64,000 nucleotides of DNA. Origin: Stenocarpella maydis (taxonomy: Eukaryota; Ascomycota; Sordariomycetes; Diaporthales; Diaporthaceae). Where the stretch lies: contig NQMI01000138.1 of NCBI GenBank assembly GCA_002270565.1, positions 1-64,000 of the forward strand, in the 5' to 3' direction. Below the pieces are notes generated by a model. That model was not told the DNA's origin. It ran no database searches and worked only from the letters and a program-made list of their open reading frames with translations. Positions within the stretch are counted from its first letter, which is position 1. Every line of letters starts with the position of its first letter. This document shows, piece after piece, positions 1 to 15,642 of the stretch. The position numbers were made by a program, and so were the translations under genes.

Positions 1-28
1 GGACTTTATTGGCCAAGTACCCATTTAA

Positions 29-1498
29 ATGACGTACAGTGTATTCTCTCACCTTGAGGATTTCGAGGAGTACTTCGCCACTCGCTTACGTCAACAGTCG
101 GGAGGAGTACTTATCTGCAACCCCACGAGAGTCGCTAACACCCGCCATAGCGCTTGCGCCCGCGTGCCCCCTTCATTTGCACTCGATAACACTCCTCAAT
201 TGCACAACCTTACGATGGCCTCAACTGGGCAAATAAGACGTCCTCTTAGTCAGCTTGATCTGAATGTTCGAACGGTACCATATACGCCCAGATCTGTCGC
301 ATATTTAGAGTATGGCGCTGTGTATCGGTACCACCGATATGAACAATTCATGTATGGCGCCGGGACTGAAAATGTAATCCTAAATACACCTACTGCCAGA
401 CTTCTCTTCAAACCACCCCCACGAAGCCTTCAGAAGACCCAGAAAGTGAGGAATCGTGACCTAACACGTGACCAAACTGTCCAAATCAAAGGAATCCATG
501 AGGCTTTCCCAGAGCTCTTGTGGCAAGATATTGCAGACCGTGTCAAATTTCCTTGTTTATCTGCCCAGGTCAGGCGCGCTGTTAACGCTGAGCGCCCAAC
601 GCCTCAGAAGAATAAGCACCACACCTATCGCGGTCTCTCAGAGGAGCAAAAGCTTGCCCTAGACTACTTCCTCCAAGCCGACGAGAGTCACCAGAAGATT
701 CCGTGGTCAGACCTCCGCTTCGTCGTCCCTGAGATTCAATACTGTGGCCGTGAAATGGTCCGTATGGCTCTACACTCAATGGGATATGTACGTTGTCAGA
801 GGAGGATAAAGTTGAAGTAGACCAAACAGACCCGTGATCATCGGAAGGCGTATTGCAGATGGGAGTTGGCCAATTGGCCTGATGAGAGTCAATGGGACCC
901 TTACTTGCACGCCAACTTACCGATTGCGTTCAGCGACGAATCGATCGTCAGAAACCTCCCTTGTGGTCCTCAGTGGCTGACCATAAAGGTCTGCGAGGAC
1001 TTCAGCACGTACGATATTGCCAGGAAGCAAAAGCATAATGGCTGGATGTTTTGGGGCATCTTCGTGGGCGACCAAAAGGGGCCCTGCTATGTGTGGCCTC
1101 AGGGCATGCGAATAAACTCACTATACTACATCCAGGAAATCACGCCCTTGATTCGTATGGTGATGGAAGTCAACCCAGATACCTACTTTATGCATGATAA
1201 TGCTCCTTCCTATTGATTACGATGTACTCGAGATGCTCTTAGTGCATTGCGGATTAAGGTTGCTAACTAGCCGCTATATAGTCCTGATCTGAATCCCATC
1301 GAGAATGTCTGGGTGGAAATGAAGAGATGGCTAGACTTCAACTATAATATTGAGGACCTTGCTGGCGATGAGCTTCGGGTAGCCATATAAGAAGCCTGGT
1401 GGTTGATTGATGAGAACTTCCTTCGGAAGGTCTATATGAGTGTGCTAGAGCGTTGTTGCGAGTGCTTGCGAAGAGATGGGTACCCAACACTATGGTAA
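29..1498 (+). mobile_element. Degenerate Tc1/mariner-family (DDE) transposase
   Basis: One reading frame runs through this interval and is broken by stops at 818-820, 1214-1216, 1268-1270 and 1388-1390 before a final stop at 1496-1498. The N-terminal part (about residues 130-260) looks like the helix-turn-helix DNA-binding region of Tc1-like elements. The second part carries the DDE-type motif HDNAPSY around 1195-1212, followed by YSPDLNPIENVWVEMKRW around 1276-1330, the signature of the Tc1/IS630 DDE_3 domain. The natural start may be the ATG at 29 or the internal ATG at 214. I saw no clear terminal inverted repeats, so the element ends are not defined and its left end may lie outside the window. 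All four internal stops can be derived from CAA, CAG or CGA codons by C-to-T change, as expected for repeat-induced point mutation. The copy is inactive. Confidence 0.85.
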
Positions 1499-3810
1499 AG
1501 TTTCACGATAAATGATGAGGATGATGAGGATTCATGAGGATTTGTACTCTGCATGTACCGTTGTATATGGGTAACCCACGCCCATAGTTAATGCTATATA
1601 ATCAAGTTAATGGATACAATTCCATATGCGGTAAATACAGCGTAGATCTCTGCCAGGGTAACTTCGGGATCCCAGGGCATTGTAGCGAAGCAGCTAAGGA
1701 TCTAGTTGCGCATGGACACTTTGGCGAGCCAATTCATGCGAGCCAATCCACGCGAGCCAGCGCACATGAAGATGGGTATTCGCAGGATCTGTCCTGCTGC
1801 GGCACAGCGGTGTGACTCGCATACGCGCATAGCCACACGGCTCACGACAGCCACTGACCGCCACAGCACCGTCTGCTTGGAGTTCCACTTTCATCTTGTA
1901 ATTATTCCAGGATGTTGAGCAAGTCGATGGTAGCAATTTCTACATTTCGAGGCAATTCACGCCTCTGCAAATATCCGTATTTACAAGGTTGTTGTTCCTG
2001 CAGCTGCTGCAGGAAGGGAGAATATAGAGAGACTACTTGGGGAGAGTCCAGTGGTGCCTGGAACGCATCTGCGGGTGGCAACGTGGGGCTTAAAAAGACC
2101 CAAATAAAAGGCCTGTAATATGTACACGGTACCCTGTAGTGTACACTGATGCCTGTGACGCGGTCCGCGCTGCCGCTTTCGTGATTGGCCATGTCAGCCG
2201 CGCTGCACTGGCAGCCTCGTGGCATCTCTCCCAACTGCCGAACAGTCATCAGGCAGTCGTGTATGCTACCTACTTAGGTACGGACAGTAGTCCCCGGCCA
2301 AGAGGCAGTGCCGCAATGACGTACGGAGTACTAGGCGCCTTTATGCGTGCTGGGACTATCTCGCCCTGTAGCGTACCTCTGGCCAACCACGACCGTCTCC
2401 AGGCCGCGCCAGCCACCTCCTGGCTAGTCACCGCTCGCTCGTTGGGAATAGTCACACACTCGACACGGGAAGCAAGGCAAGCAGGGGGACGGGGAGTACG
2501 CTCATTGTTGAAGGTAGGTTCAACTCAGCTTGAGACACATTGCATTCTTATATCGCTACGGTACAAAGACTAGGCTTCAGCCGGTCGCCGTCCCTGGGAC
2601 CAGCTACCAAACTGATATCACACTGCCGTAACTCTGCGGAATATGGTGGTCTTCCTGCTTGCTGACACTGGCAGTAGCGCAAGTAAGGAGGAACGGACCG
2701 GGGCCCGCCGCAGCAGAGGCCCCGGGGAGCTCATTCCACCTGTGTCCGGGTCGGTCGGGCAGGGTCACGCTTGTACCCATGCATCCATCCCTACAGCCGC
2801 TGATGCCAAATGCATGTGCCCCGAAGCTTTCATTCCTCCCCCGATGCAGGCACTTACTACGCTGATTAGCTACTTATGCATGCTATCGTTACTCCACGGG
2901 ACCAGAGAACTTCACCGAACTCGACTGATGTCTAGTCAAAGGAAGACTGGCCGATACCCTTACACTGTGCTGGTGTGATTTGCTGCGACATCCACCTACT
3001 TCCCTGTCTTGGTTCCTGTCGGATGGGTCGCAGGCCATGTGGTGGTCTGCACTTGAGGCTAAGCACCGTGTCCGGGCCTTGACCTTGCGGATGAGGCTGA
3101 CGTGCTTCAAAGCGAAATGACTTACCACGGCGAAATGGCTTATCAAGGCGAAATGACCACAATGAAATAACCATAGAAATGTAGACTAAGTGTAACAATA
3201 AGCCTAAGCAACTATCACGAAGTTACAAGCTGTGGATGAAGCGAATGTGGTTTTTCTTTGGTCTCATATAACATGTACACGCTGGCACACTAAGGAGACC
3301 CATCTGGGGGACCCCAATTGAGACGGTCCTTACTTCAAATAGCAAATAAAGCACAAGATAATTATGAGGAATTGTTGGTTCATAGCTTAAGCCAACTAAC
3401 TAATAGAATGGGAAAGGTAGCGAAGCTATGAAATCGCGTCGCTATAGCTTTAGAGGCCCATTGGGCGATTAAAACAAGCTGCTGTGTGTGCACGGACTCA
3501 CCGGCTTTGCGGGCGTTCAGCCTACCGGCCCTGACATGTCGTTAGGTTAACTACCAGGTAAAAGCCCAAGAAGCAAATTCACCGGCTATTATAGACCGCT
3601 AAAAGCATGTTCCTTAAATTGTATGCCTCTTTCCTTCTGTCATTAATTCCGATCTCGCTCATAATGAGCGATGTCTAATCGCATGACCAGGTTAAGCTTG
3701 CGTATAATGAGTGACTTCAATGGGTTTGGCGCCTCCCTTATTACCTAGGTAGCTTGTTATCCTGGGCACCTGTCGAGCTAGATGCTACGGTACCCACCTG
3801 GACAGCCCAC
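1499..3810. other. Gene-free stretch after the transposon remnant
   Basis: About 2.3 kb with only short, unrelated reading frames in all six frames and no recognisable protein. It contains one TACGGAGTA site (2322-2330) and one exact TACCTAGGTA palindrome (3742-3751). Composition is AT-rich from about 3200 onward. It may be degraded repeat DNA. Confidence 0.5.
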
Positions 3811-3818
3811 TATATAAA
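3811..3818 (+). promoter_or_regulatory. Candidate TATA box upstream of the F-box gene
   Basis: TATATAAA lies about 360 bp before the likely ATG at 4179. It is followed by a CT-rich stretch and a CAAC/CAATC-like context (about 3850-3885), a usual layout for a fungal transcription start. The assignment rests on position only. Confidence 0.35.
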
Positions 3819-4178
3819 CGCCAGCGCTACGCCTACGAACCATAGATACTTAGCTCTTCTCTCTTCGTGCAACAATCAAGCTATTTCCTTATACATCTTG
3901 CTATGCTGTAGCACTATAACTGTCGGCTGAGGCACTTGGTAGCCTAAGATCGAGCTAATACTCTGACGATCAGCCATCTAGTCAAAACCAATGCAGTCTC
4001 TCAATGCGATTCCTCTATAAAAACCAATCCATAGTCGCAGTTCTAGTTGACCCCTTCCTCCCTTCAAGATTACATCAATACGTGTCAGCTCCCAAGGATA
4101 CTCTCGCCACAGCCATCCTCCAAAGTGACAGCACATCAAGCATTCAAGCCCACGCCTGACGTCAATTGTTCGTTCAAA

Positions 4179-4610
4179 ATGGAGAGAGGGTTTCTTGCTG
4201 GAATTCGCAGACTATGGGGGCTTCTGGAATCCATCCGTTCCGGTCACCCAAGGCGCAGCTGGCAGGCACAGTCACGACTCCTCCAACTACCTATGGACCT
4301 ATTACTCGAAATCTCCGACTTCCTTCCCTCAGAATCAGTGCTTGCCCTTGCACTTACCTGTACCTCCCTATTTGGTCCATTATTTCCACGAAACAGGCTC
4401 CAAGGGATTCACCTGGAAGAACTACTTCAGCTACTAGAAAAAGATCTCAGCAAGCAACTCTTCTTCTGTCAACCTTGCCAGACCCTCCATCCTTTCGATT
4501 CATCATGGGGCCTAGGCCTAAGATATCATGATAATTTGATGCCCCTTGCAATCCGGAGATCCCATACCGTACGTTTACCCTTGGCTTTCATCTTGCTCGC
4601 CTCACTATGA
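4179..4610 (+). CDS. F-box domain protein, short and probably truncated
   Basis: The first ATG in good context is at 4179; an upstream ATG at 4047 in the same frame is possible but reads as leader sequence. The protein is about 143 residues. Residues 40-75 contain an F-box-like segment (LLQLPMDLLLEISDFLPSES, then LALALTCTSLFGPLF). This is the Skp1-binding module of SCF ubiquitin ligases and of many small fungal F-box proteins of unknown substrate. It is followed by a CQPC pair in a segment typical of short fungal F-box proteins. The frame ends about 65 residues after the F-box, whereas relatives usually go on with a longer substrate-binding part. A GTACGT donor at about 4569 could start an intron, but no continuing exon is visible. 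The 3' end overlaps the tail of an antisense kinase fragment, so this gene may have been cut by a rearrangement. Confidence 0.55.
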   Translation: MERGFLAGIRRLWGLLESIRSGHPRRSWQAQSRLLQLPMDLLLEISDFLPSESVLALALTCTSLFGPLFPRNRLQGIHLEELLQLLEKDLSKQLFFCQPCQTLHPFDSSWGLGLRYHDNLMPLAIRRSHTVRLPLAFILLASL

Positions 4611-4911
4611 ACAAGCATTTCTTGGGTGGTGGTGGCGCGGCGTGTGAGCTTGCTGGGCGAGGCACACATCGGGGGTGCCCGGGGCTGCCCTGGGGGAGGC
4701 TGTCTCCGGGCGGGAGGCTGGAATCGTAGCTGAGATACTGACCTGAGCCTGGGATCCCGCCGATGCCAATCACTGTGGTGATGCGCGTCAGCTGTCATGC
4801 TTGAGATACAAGTCTAGGCCGGAGAGCACTCACTTAATCGCCGGTCCGGGGGCAGCGGCAGGAGCTTGTCCCAGATCTTGTCCACGAGTCGCTCAACCTG
4901 GCTGTCCATGC
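4526..4911 (-). pseudogene. 5' fragment of a P-loop kinase (uridine kinase/phosphoribulokinase-like)
   Basis: On the minus strand an ATG at about 4911 opens a short exon reading MDSQVERLVDKIWDKL and ending PPDRRL. A GTGAGT donor near 4831 and a CAG acceptor near 4767 then join in phase to MIGIGGIPGSG, a Walker A loop lacking only its final GK(S/T). A second donor (GTCAGT) follows directly. A possible next exon starting with a Lys codon near 4650 reads KLTRRATTT and runs to a stop at 4526, antisense to the F-box gene. That last junction is not in a clean phase, and the rest of the kinase domain (about 200 residues) is missing. The N-terminal pattern is that of fungal nucleoside or pantothenate kinase-like proteins. 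I infer a truncated remnant. The alternative is a very short diverged gene. Confidence 0.45.
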
Positions 4912-5413
4912 CTGCGTACCACTCAACTCGTCTTGGTTTGCTGTCGCCTGTGGTTCCGAATGTTCTCAGGACAAATAACCACAGGTGGGGGGTTAGGGTG
5001 CTCGTCTGTTGTGGAGGCAGCAAGCAGGGCTCGGAGAGGAGGCCGAGGTGGCAGTCGTTGGGCTGGACGTTCTTCTCATGCACATTGCACCTGCATCAGG
5101 CACCACCAACACCAGCACACCAAGACCCCCCCACCTGATAAATCACATAGGACCCTTTTTTGTTACTGCTCCGTGTAGACACCCAACCTCGTGCTTCGAC
5201 GCCCGTTCATCCTGCACACTGATGTCAACCAACGCCTGCAGCCCTGCGCCCCAAGATTTACAGCAGAGTCCCCTCCACACCCCAACTACTGGATCTCCAC
5301 CCAAGTGCACAATCACCCACGCCCCCTCGTGCCCGCCTTGCCACTACCCACCCCAGCGCGCCGAGGTGTGCGACGGCGCGAGCCCCACGAGGGTGAGAGG
5401 GAAACAATACGAG

Positions 5414-5937
5414 ATGGCCCAGGACGGGACGGACAGCGAGCTGGACGGTCTCTTCAACATCTCCATCTCCGAGTCGGAGGAAGGGGAAGGCGGCGGCGGC
5501 ACCGACAAGAGCCACGGCATTGCGAGCTCCTCGAGGAAGAGCAGGGAGCACCGCACCGGGCAGTCCGAGGACGCGTTCCGGGCCGTGAGGAGCGGGTACC
5601 GGGCCAAGGTTGAGAACGGCGAGGTGAGCTCCATCTCATGATAATGCGAGCAATGCCAGCAAGGGCTCTCTCCCTGGCCATGAGTCTCACACCTGCCTTA
5701 CAGATATGGAAATCCGTGGGTGTCCCTCTCGGCTCGCGGAGAGTACCCAAGCACGAGGCCCAGGAGCTACTGCACGCCGTGGAGGAGCTATACTTCTACC
5801 GCAGGCTTGATGAGGCTGTCTCGCTCGTCGGGCGGGTGTTTGGGGGCGAGGGCGGCGGAGACGGGCTTGACGCGGACGTGAGAGGCTTGTTGAGGACTTA
5901 CGAAAGGAAGTGCAACGAGAAGCTCGTCGCCCGGTAG
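5414..5937 (+). CDS. Small conserved hypothetical protein, two exons
   Basis: Exon 1 is 5414-5623 and exon 2 is 5704-5937. The intron (GTGAGC...ACAG, 80 bp) is phase 0, giving 147 residues. The ATG at 5414 was chosen because the acidic, serine-rich N-terminus (DSELDGLFNISISESEEG) begins right after it; the frame stays open upstream to about 5009 with low-complexity sequence that does not look coding. The C-terminal half is more protein-like: EIWKSVGVPLGSRRV, then KHEAQELLHAVEELYFYRRL, a probable helical hairpin reminiscent of a single TPR-like unit, ending in a basic YERKCNEKLVAR tail. I do not recognise a named family. It is probably an intracellular protein of unknown role. Confidence 0.7.
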
Positions 5938-6426
5938 GGCAGACTATGCCTGGCATGACACAGCGCGCATCTTTTCCGGTCCAACCTAGATGGACAAGCC
6001 ATCACTCTGGTGTTTGTTGTGCCGACGACATGACACGGTATCTAGGAACAAGCACATTTGCACCAGCATGTCAGACGATGCTTGTGAGAGTAGGGGTGAG
6101 TCATTTGCTTGCAATTATGACAAGGTGTCTATCGTGTCTATTGTTGAGATCAGGCCTTCCGGCGATCAGAAAACGAGTAATCAAACCCCGCCCCAACGGG
6201 GGGTGTCCGGAACGCCCCGTGTCTAGAAACAACCCAGTACTCCTTTTGCCGAGATTCTAATCCATCCTTGCCCCCTTTTTGGTGTCAAAAGCCAACGCTA
6301 TGCTGAATGTCTCAAGGTCGTGTGTTGCATCTGCAGGTCGTAGCACCGCAAAGGGGCCGCCCGGGTGCTTTGTAGAGGGTGTGTTGGAAGGTGCCCAAAG
6401 GTCAAGAGGGGATGGGCAGCCACAGC

Positions 6427-6996
6427 CTATGAGGCCATAGCCATCTTCATCTTCTCCTTCTCCCTCTCCTCTGCAAACACCCGCCTGCTCATGGCCAGGA
6501 CGGCCTCGAAGCCCTCCTTGCCCTTGATGGCATTGTCCCTGAAGCGGTTGACGGAGAAGTCCTCGATCTTGTTCTTGATGCGCTGCCAGCCGCCGCACAG
6601 CGCGGTGATCTTGGCCTCCTGGGCGAACTGGGTCTGGCTGTCTCCCATGGGCTTGTAGACGACCGTCTCCTGGCAGTTGATGAGGTTGGACCAGGTCAGG
6701 TTCCAGGACACCATGGTGACCGTCTTGCGGGCCGGGTCGACGTACGAGGTCTCAAACACCTGGCTGACGTCACCCGCGCCGACGATGGACTTCATCCAGT
6801 CCGGCGCCGACTGCTTGCAGGTGATGAGGCGCTCGGTGCGGAGGATGCCTGTTGCTGGGTCGACGGAGCGGGCGAGGGTGTCGACGGCGACGACGTGGGT
6901 GGACTTCTCGTTCCAGGGGCAGTACTTGCGCCAGTTGGCGGTGGTCACCTCCTCCCAGGAGTAGTTGAAGGTGTGGGAGCTGGAGAAGACCTTCAT
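6427..6996 (-). CDS. PRELI/MSF1 family lipid-transfer protein (Ups2-like)
   Basis: A single exon of 189 residues. The PRELI/MSF1 domain fills residues 1-170: it opens with MKVFSSSHTFNYSWEEVTTA, then NWRKYCPWN, TERLITCKQSAPDWMKSIVG and the closing helix KIEDFSVNRFRDNAIKGKEG. The opening MKxFxxxxxFNYxWxxVTxANWxKY pattern matches Ups2/Ups3 (SLMO branch) better than Ups1. Family knowledge: these proteins pair with Mdm35 in the mitochondrial intermembrane space, and Ups2 moves phosphatidylserine to the inner membrane for conversion to phosphatidylethanolamine. There is no N-terminal presequence, as expected for Mdm35-dependent import. The C-terminus is a short charged tail (EEREKEKMKMAMAS). The divergent upstream space contains a repeated AGTGTAGTGTAC motif at 7611. 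Confidence 0.9.
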   Translation of the reverse strand: MKVFSSSHTFNYSWEEVTTANWRKYCPWNEKSTHVVAVDTLARSVDPATGILRTERLITCKQSAPDWMKSIVGAGDVSQVFETSYVDPARKTVTMVSWNLTWSNLINCQETVVYKPMGDSQTQFAQEAKITALCGGWQRIKNKIEDFSVNRFRDNAIKGKEGFEAVLAMSRRVFAEEREKEKMKMAMAS

Positions 6997-7856
6997 CCTG
7001 AAACCTCAAGGCTTGGATGGCCTGGAGGGGGGTTGTGACCTGGGTTGGCGAGTCCGGATGCACTCGGTATTCGGTTGTTGTGCCTCTCGGCGGGCTTCGG
7101 GTTGTGGTGACGCCTGAGCTGTTGTGTGCCCTTTTGTTCTCTTTTTCTGTGTGTCTTGTGTCGACTCGTTGTACTAAATCAGCGTTCTATCAAACCGACT
7201 CGATGCATGAGAGATGCAAAAGGAAAGTGAAAGGCAATTCAAGCCTTGTTGAGGTTGTGGGTGACTGGACGGTTGGTTTTCACACAAGACGCTCGGCAAA
7301 AGATAGCGCAGGGCGAGCAGGGCGCGCGTTTCTTATGGGGCTGCTGGGTTTTAGTTTCGAAAATTCTGGCGGCGGCGAAGGCGACGAAAGTAGATCGGAA
7401 CTAGAATGCGCTATCCAGCCAACCAGGAGATGCCGATTGGACCCCAAGAAAGCTGGGCAGCCTGCTTGGGTCGACAACACTGAAAGCACAGCACACTCGA
7501 ACCGGTAGCGGAGCGGAGACGGCGGGGGGCCCGGCCAGCTAAGATGGCTTTGTTTTTTTGTTGTTTGCGGGTCATTCCGGCTCCGCGAACCTTGCATACC
7601 TATGTACACTAGTGTAGTGTACACTACATATAGTACTCCGTACATAGGTACGGTTTGATGCTCCTGAGCGAATGATGAGCGCGATCGGCCCGCCGGAACG
7701 TCACGTACAGGAAAACATCGACGTTGATTCGAGACATTTCCATACCCTTCGCGGATGCATGTCGTCACATCCGCGCTCCCCTACGTCTCTTCCCCTGAGA
7801 TCGACCGCCCACAATTTAATATGCTCTCGTTGTTGATGTGCTGACTGGTGATGCAG

Positions 7857-8208
7857 CGCCGGCGGCCCGAAGGCGTGGAAGGAGATGCGACAGAGGCAGA
7901 TGGATTTCTACCGGGGCTTTGATGAGGAATCACCTCCCAAACCAAATACTTCAGATGATGAGGCCTCTGGCGCCGGATACTCCCAGGATGTAAGAGCCCA
8001 CCTTGAAGGGGGGGAGCGGTCCGATGAGGCTGAAGGGAAGCCCGACGAGGATGATGAACCCGTGAGTTCCTATGCTGCTATTTGGTCTGAGCGACGTGTC
8101 TGACTTACTCATCCGCAGGAGTTCACCATGGGACAAATGCTTCGCAGTCTGAATATAGACTTCTCCCTTCTGGGATATGACGAAAAAGAAGACAAGTGGG
8201 TTAATTAG
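7857..8208 (+). CDS. Small unknown protein; 5' end unresolved
   Basis: Two exons are supported: one ending at 8061 and one from 8119 to 8208, joined in phase 0 by a GTGAGT...CGCAG intron (57 bp). They encode a charged segment (EMRQRQMDFYRGFDEESPPK) and a C-terminus FTMGQMLRSLNIDFSLLGYD followed by EKEDKWVN. The ATG at 7885 could be the start (88 residues). The frame also reads sensibly upstream as GGPKAWKE back to an AG acceptor at 7856, which is preceded by a CTGAC branch-like site. A short 5' exon farther upstream is therefore likely; one candidate begins near 7672, but I could not place its donor. I do not recognise the family. Its acidic middle and compact C-terminus suggest a small adaptor-like protein, which is inference only. 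Confidence 0.5.
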
Positions 8209-8497
8209 ACCTGAAGTCTTGCCTGCGCGCTCTTGTCGATGGCGCCCACTACCATTTTCCTGGTATGATGGTGGCCATCGCGAGTTCTACTCCCATGCGA
8301 ATAAATCAAAGTCACGTCAAGAAGCACTCGATCCCTCCGGTCGAGCTGCGGTGCCTGTCTGCTGAGCCCCAGGGCTCTCCAATGCACGCCTCATCTCCTG
8401 CTCGTTCTGGATTTCTGTATCCTGTGGTGTTGTCCGGTTCGCACCACAGTGAAGTAGCCATTCGTAAAAGGAACACGGGCGTGTCCAGGCTCATGGC

Positions 8498-9338
8498 TCA
8501 AGCCTTGATGTCAAGCCCGGCCCCGGCCCCAACAAACAACAGCCCAGCCCTCACAGCCGCCTTCCACACCTCGAGCTCCTCCCCATCCCTCGGCGCATAC
8601 ACCATGACGTACCCGAGCGGGATCATGCCGCCCGCGGCCCCGCTGAGCCGGTGCCTCTCGGCCCAGCCCTTGGTCACCAGCTCCTCGGCGTCGGCGAGAC
8701 TGACGGTGACGTGCGAGCTCCCCTCCGGGTGCACGTGGGCCAGCTCCCCCCCGATGCGGCGCAGGTAGCCCGCCGCCGCCGCCGCGCCGCCGCCCAGGAA
8801 CGGCGCGGGCGTGCCCACGCCCTCGAGCCCCGACGGCGCGAGGGCGAGCGCCCGCCGTTGCGCGCCGCCAGCCCTGCCAGGAACGCCGCCATGCGCGCGC
8901 GCAGCGCCTCGGTGCCCTGCTGCGTGACCTGGCGCTGGGGCGCGACGTAGCCGGGGACGTCGGGCCTGGCGCCGCGGCGCCGGGGCACTTGCGGCGCCGG
9001 GGAGAGGAAGGCGGTGCGGCCGTGGGGCTCGTAGGGCGCCTGGCGGCGGGGCTCGGCGAAGGGCCCCGGGCTCCGCGTGTCCCGGCTGGCGACGAGCTGC
9101 AGCACGCCCTGCATGGCCCACCCGAGCGCGTTGTAGGGCATGCCGCCGGGCCCCAGGGCGAGGTAGCCGCGGTAGCTCGAGAGGGCGCGCGAGGCCGCGG
9201 GGATGCAGAGGGCCAGGGCCACCGCGAGGGCCGCCACGGCTGTCCCTGGCCTGTCTGCAGGAGGGCTCTCATCGGGATGGCGATGCCCCTGGCGCGGAGC
9301 CGCCCCGCGAGGGTGGTGGTGAAGCGGCTGGCCTCCAT
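8498..9338 (-). pseudogene. Luciferase-domain (DUF5519-like) protein gene with frame breaks
   Basis: The protein is spread over three frames. An N-terminal segment starting at the ATG at 9338 (MEASRFTTTLAGRLRARG) is followed, after a frame change near 9255, by a hydrophobic helix and YLALGPGGMPYNALGW. After a second change at about 8845-8856 comes the C-terminal half (GVGTPAPFLGG, YLRRIGGELAHVHPEGSSHV, KGWAERHRL, MIPLGYVMVYAPR) to the stop at 8498. The GPGGxPYN segment and the HVHPEGSSHVTL-type block are characteristic of fungal membrane-anchored proteins annotated as luciferase-domain containing, about 270 residues long; despite the name no light-emitting role is established. No splice signals explain the frame changes. 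One base missing near 8850 would restore the second junction. The gene is either a recent pseudogene or affected by base-call errors in this very GC-rich tract. Confidence 0.65.
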
Positions 9339-9390
9339 GACGGTGTTGATCCCTGGGGGCCGAGATTGGTTTGCGATGGGTTTCTGTCAC

Positions 9391-10618
9391 TTTGATATGT
9401 GAATTCCCCTGGTGGATGCCGGGGGCACGAGGAAGTAAAGTGGCCCAAACGCGGGGAATGCTGACGCACTATTAATAGGTTTGGATTCCTCTTTGCCCAT
9501 GCGTAATCCGGATTATCCGTGGGCCACCCGCGTCCACCATTCATCCACGCACGCATCCTTCAGTCACACCTGGCCTGGGGAGGTGATTGCGTACAAGAGA
9601 CTGAAGCCGGATTTACCATGTCTTGGGGCAATGACAAGGCCGAGCCCACAGACTCTTTGCTACCGTTTTCAAACGCAGCGTTGGGCGGAGTGATGAATAG
9701 AGCTGCGGCTCTGCCGACAATGTGATCTGGCCTATCGCTTAGGGATGTGTTGCTCTGTTCGTTAGTCATTTTCGGATGAGGCAGGCGACGGGTGTGTGTG
9801 TTGTACAAGGACAGATGAGGAAAAGGAAGTGTTGCTTGAGTGTCAGAGCGAGGGACATTGCTCAGGATAGGGTGTCGAAGCTGCCATTATTTAAAGCAGA
9901 GACATTCAAAATCAGCCGTTTGTGCTGTGCCCTGCAATGCTGGTGCTCATGTGGCACAGCTGGGCCCATCTCAGGCATAGTAGCTGGTTTTTCGTCCTTG
10001 ATCCGATCACGACACATAGGGGGAAAAAAGGAGCTGTAGGCGGTCTCCTCATATAGTCGTAAACGCTCGAAGACGCCGCGTTAGATAATAAATACAATGC
10101 TGATAACAATAAGTTTAAAAGACAATATCAGGCACAGTAGTGTTGCTGCTGTCAGACTTGACTACACTTACAGCAAGGCTCATCACGCATCTCTCATACA
10201 CGCCGGGTCGTAATACTATACAAGTGAGAGCATGAGTACAGGGGGGGGGGAGGCAAAATGTGGTTGGTATATATTATAAGCTGCACAACAATAGTCCATA
10301 GACCACCAGATTGCTTTTTTCTCTTTTTCGGCGCCACGTCTATATTCGATGCATGCGTTAATAATCAATGCAGCCCAGTCAGATGCAGGGCCCGCTCGGC
10401 TCCCGCATGATGAATCGTCGTCAAGAAGCCCAGCTGTCGTCTATTTCCTGATCCCCGTGAGACAAGCAGAGAAAAGCATCAAGATACGATGCTGGTCCGG
10501 AGACTCCAACTCTCCGGAGGAAATGCTAAACAAACGCAGATTGTATACCCAAGCCGTGGGCTGGGGCGTGCATGCCGTACGTAGCTGGCACTCCACGCCG
10601 TCCCTGGCCCGTGTGCAA
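9391..10618. other. Intergenic region, nothing recognised
   Basis: About 1.2 kb between the luciferase-domain gene and the 3' flank of the histidine kinase gene. Only short frames are present and none resembles a known protein. Composition is mixed, with a G9-10 run near 10240. Confidence 0.4.
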
Positions 10619-10623
10619 AGAAG

Positions 10624-10656
<33 letters not shown>

Positions 10657-10698
10657 AAAAAGAAAAAAAAAAGAAAAAAGAAAAAAAGAAAAAGAACA
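10619..10698. repeat. A-rich simple-sequence tract
   Basis: About 80 bp of almost pure A with scattered G (poly-A followed by AAAAAG/AAG units). The Lys-rich and Phe-rich frames predicted across it are products of the repeat, not genes. It lies about 120 bp past the stop of the histidine kinase gene. Confidence 0.9.
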
Positions 10699-10818
10699 AT
10701 GACATGCTATGTGTATTGACGCAAATCCAAAGCAGGCCAAGGCCCTTGCTCAGCTTTAGTGTCTCGCCTGCTCTTATCCTCCAGATCCCCTCTCCGCTCT
10801 TCAGCAAGGGCAGGCCGC

Positions 10819-15642
<4,824 letters not shown>

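Noticed and set aside
9560..9808. Short frames on both strands beside the luciferase-domain gene
   Set aside because: They are under 90 codons, overlap each other antisense, and show no splice partners or motifs.
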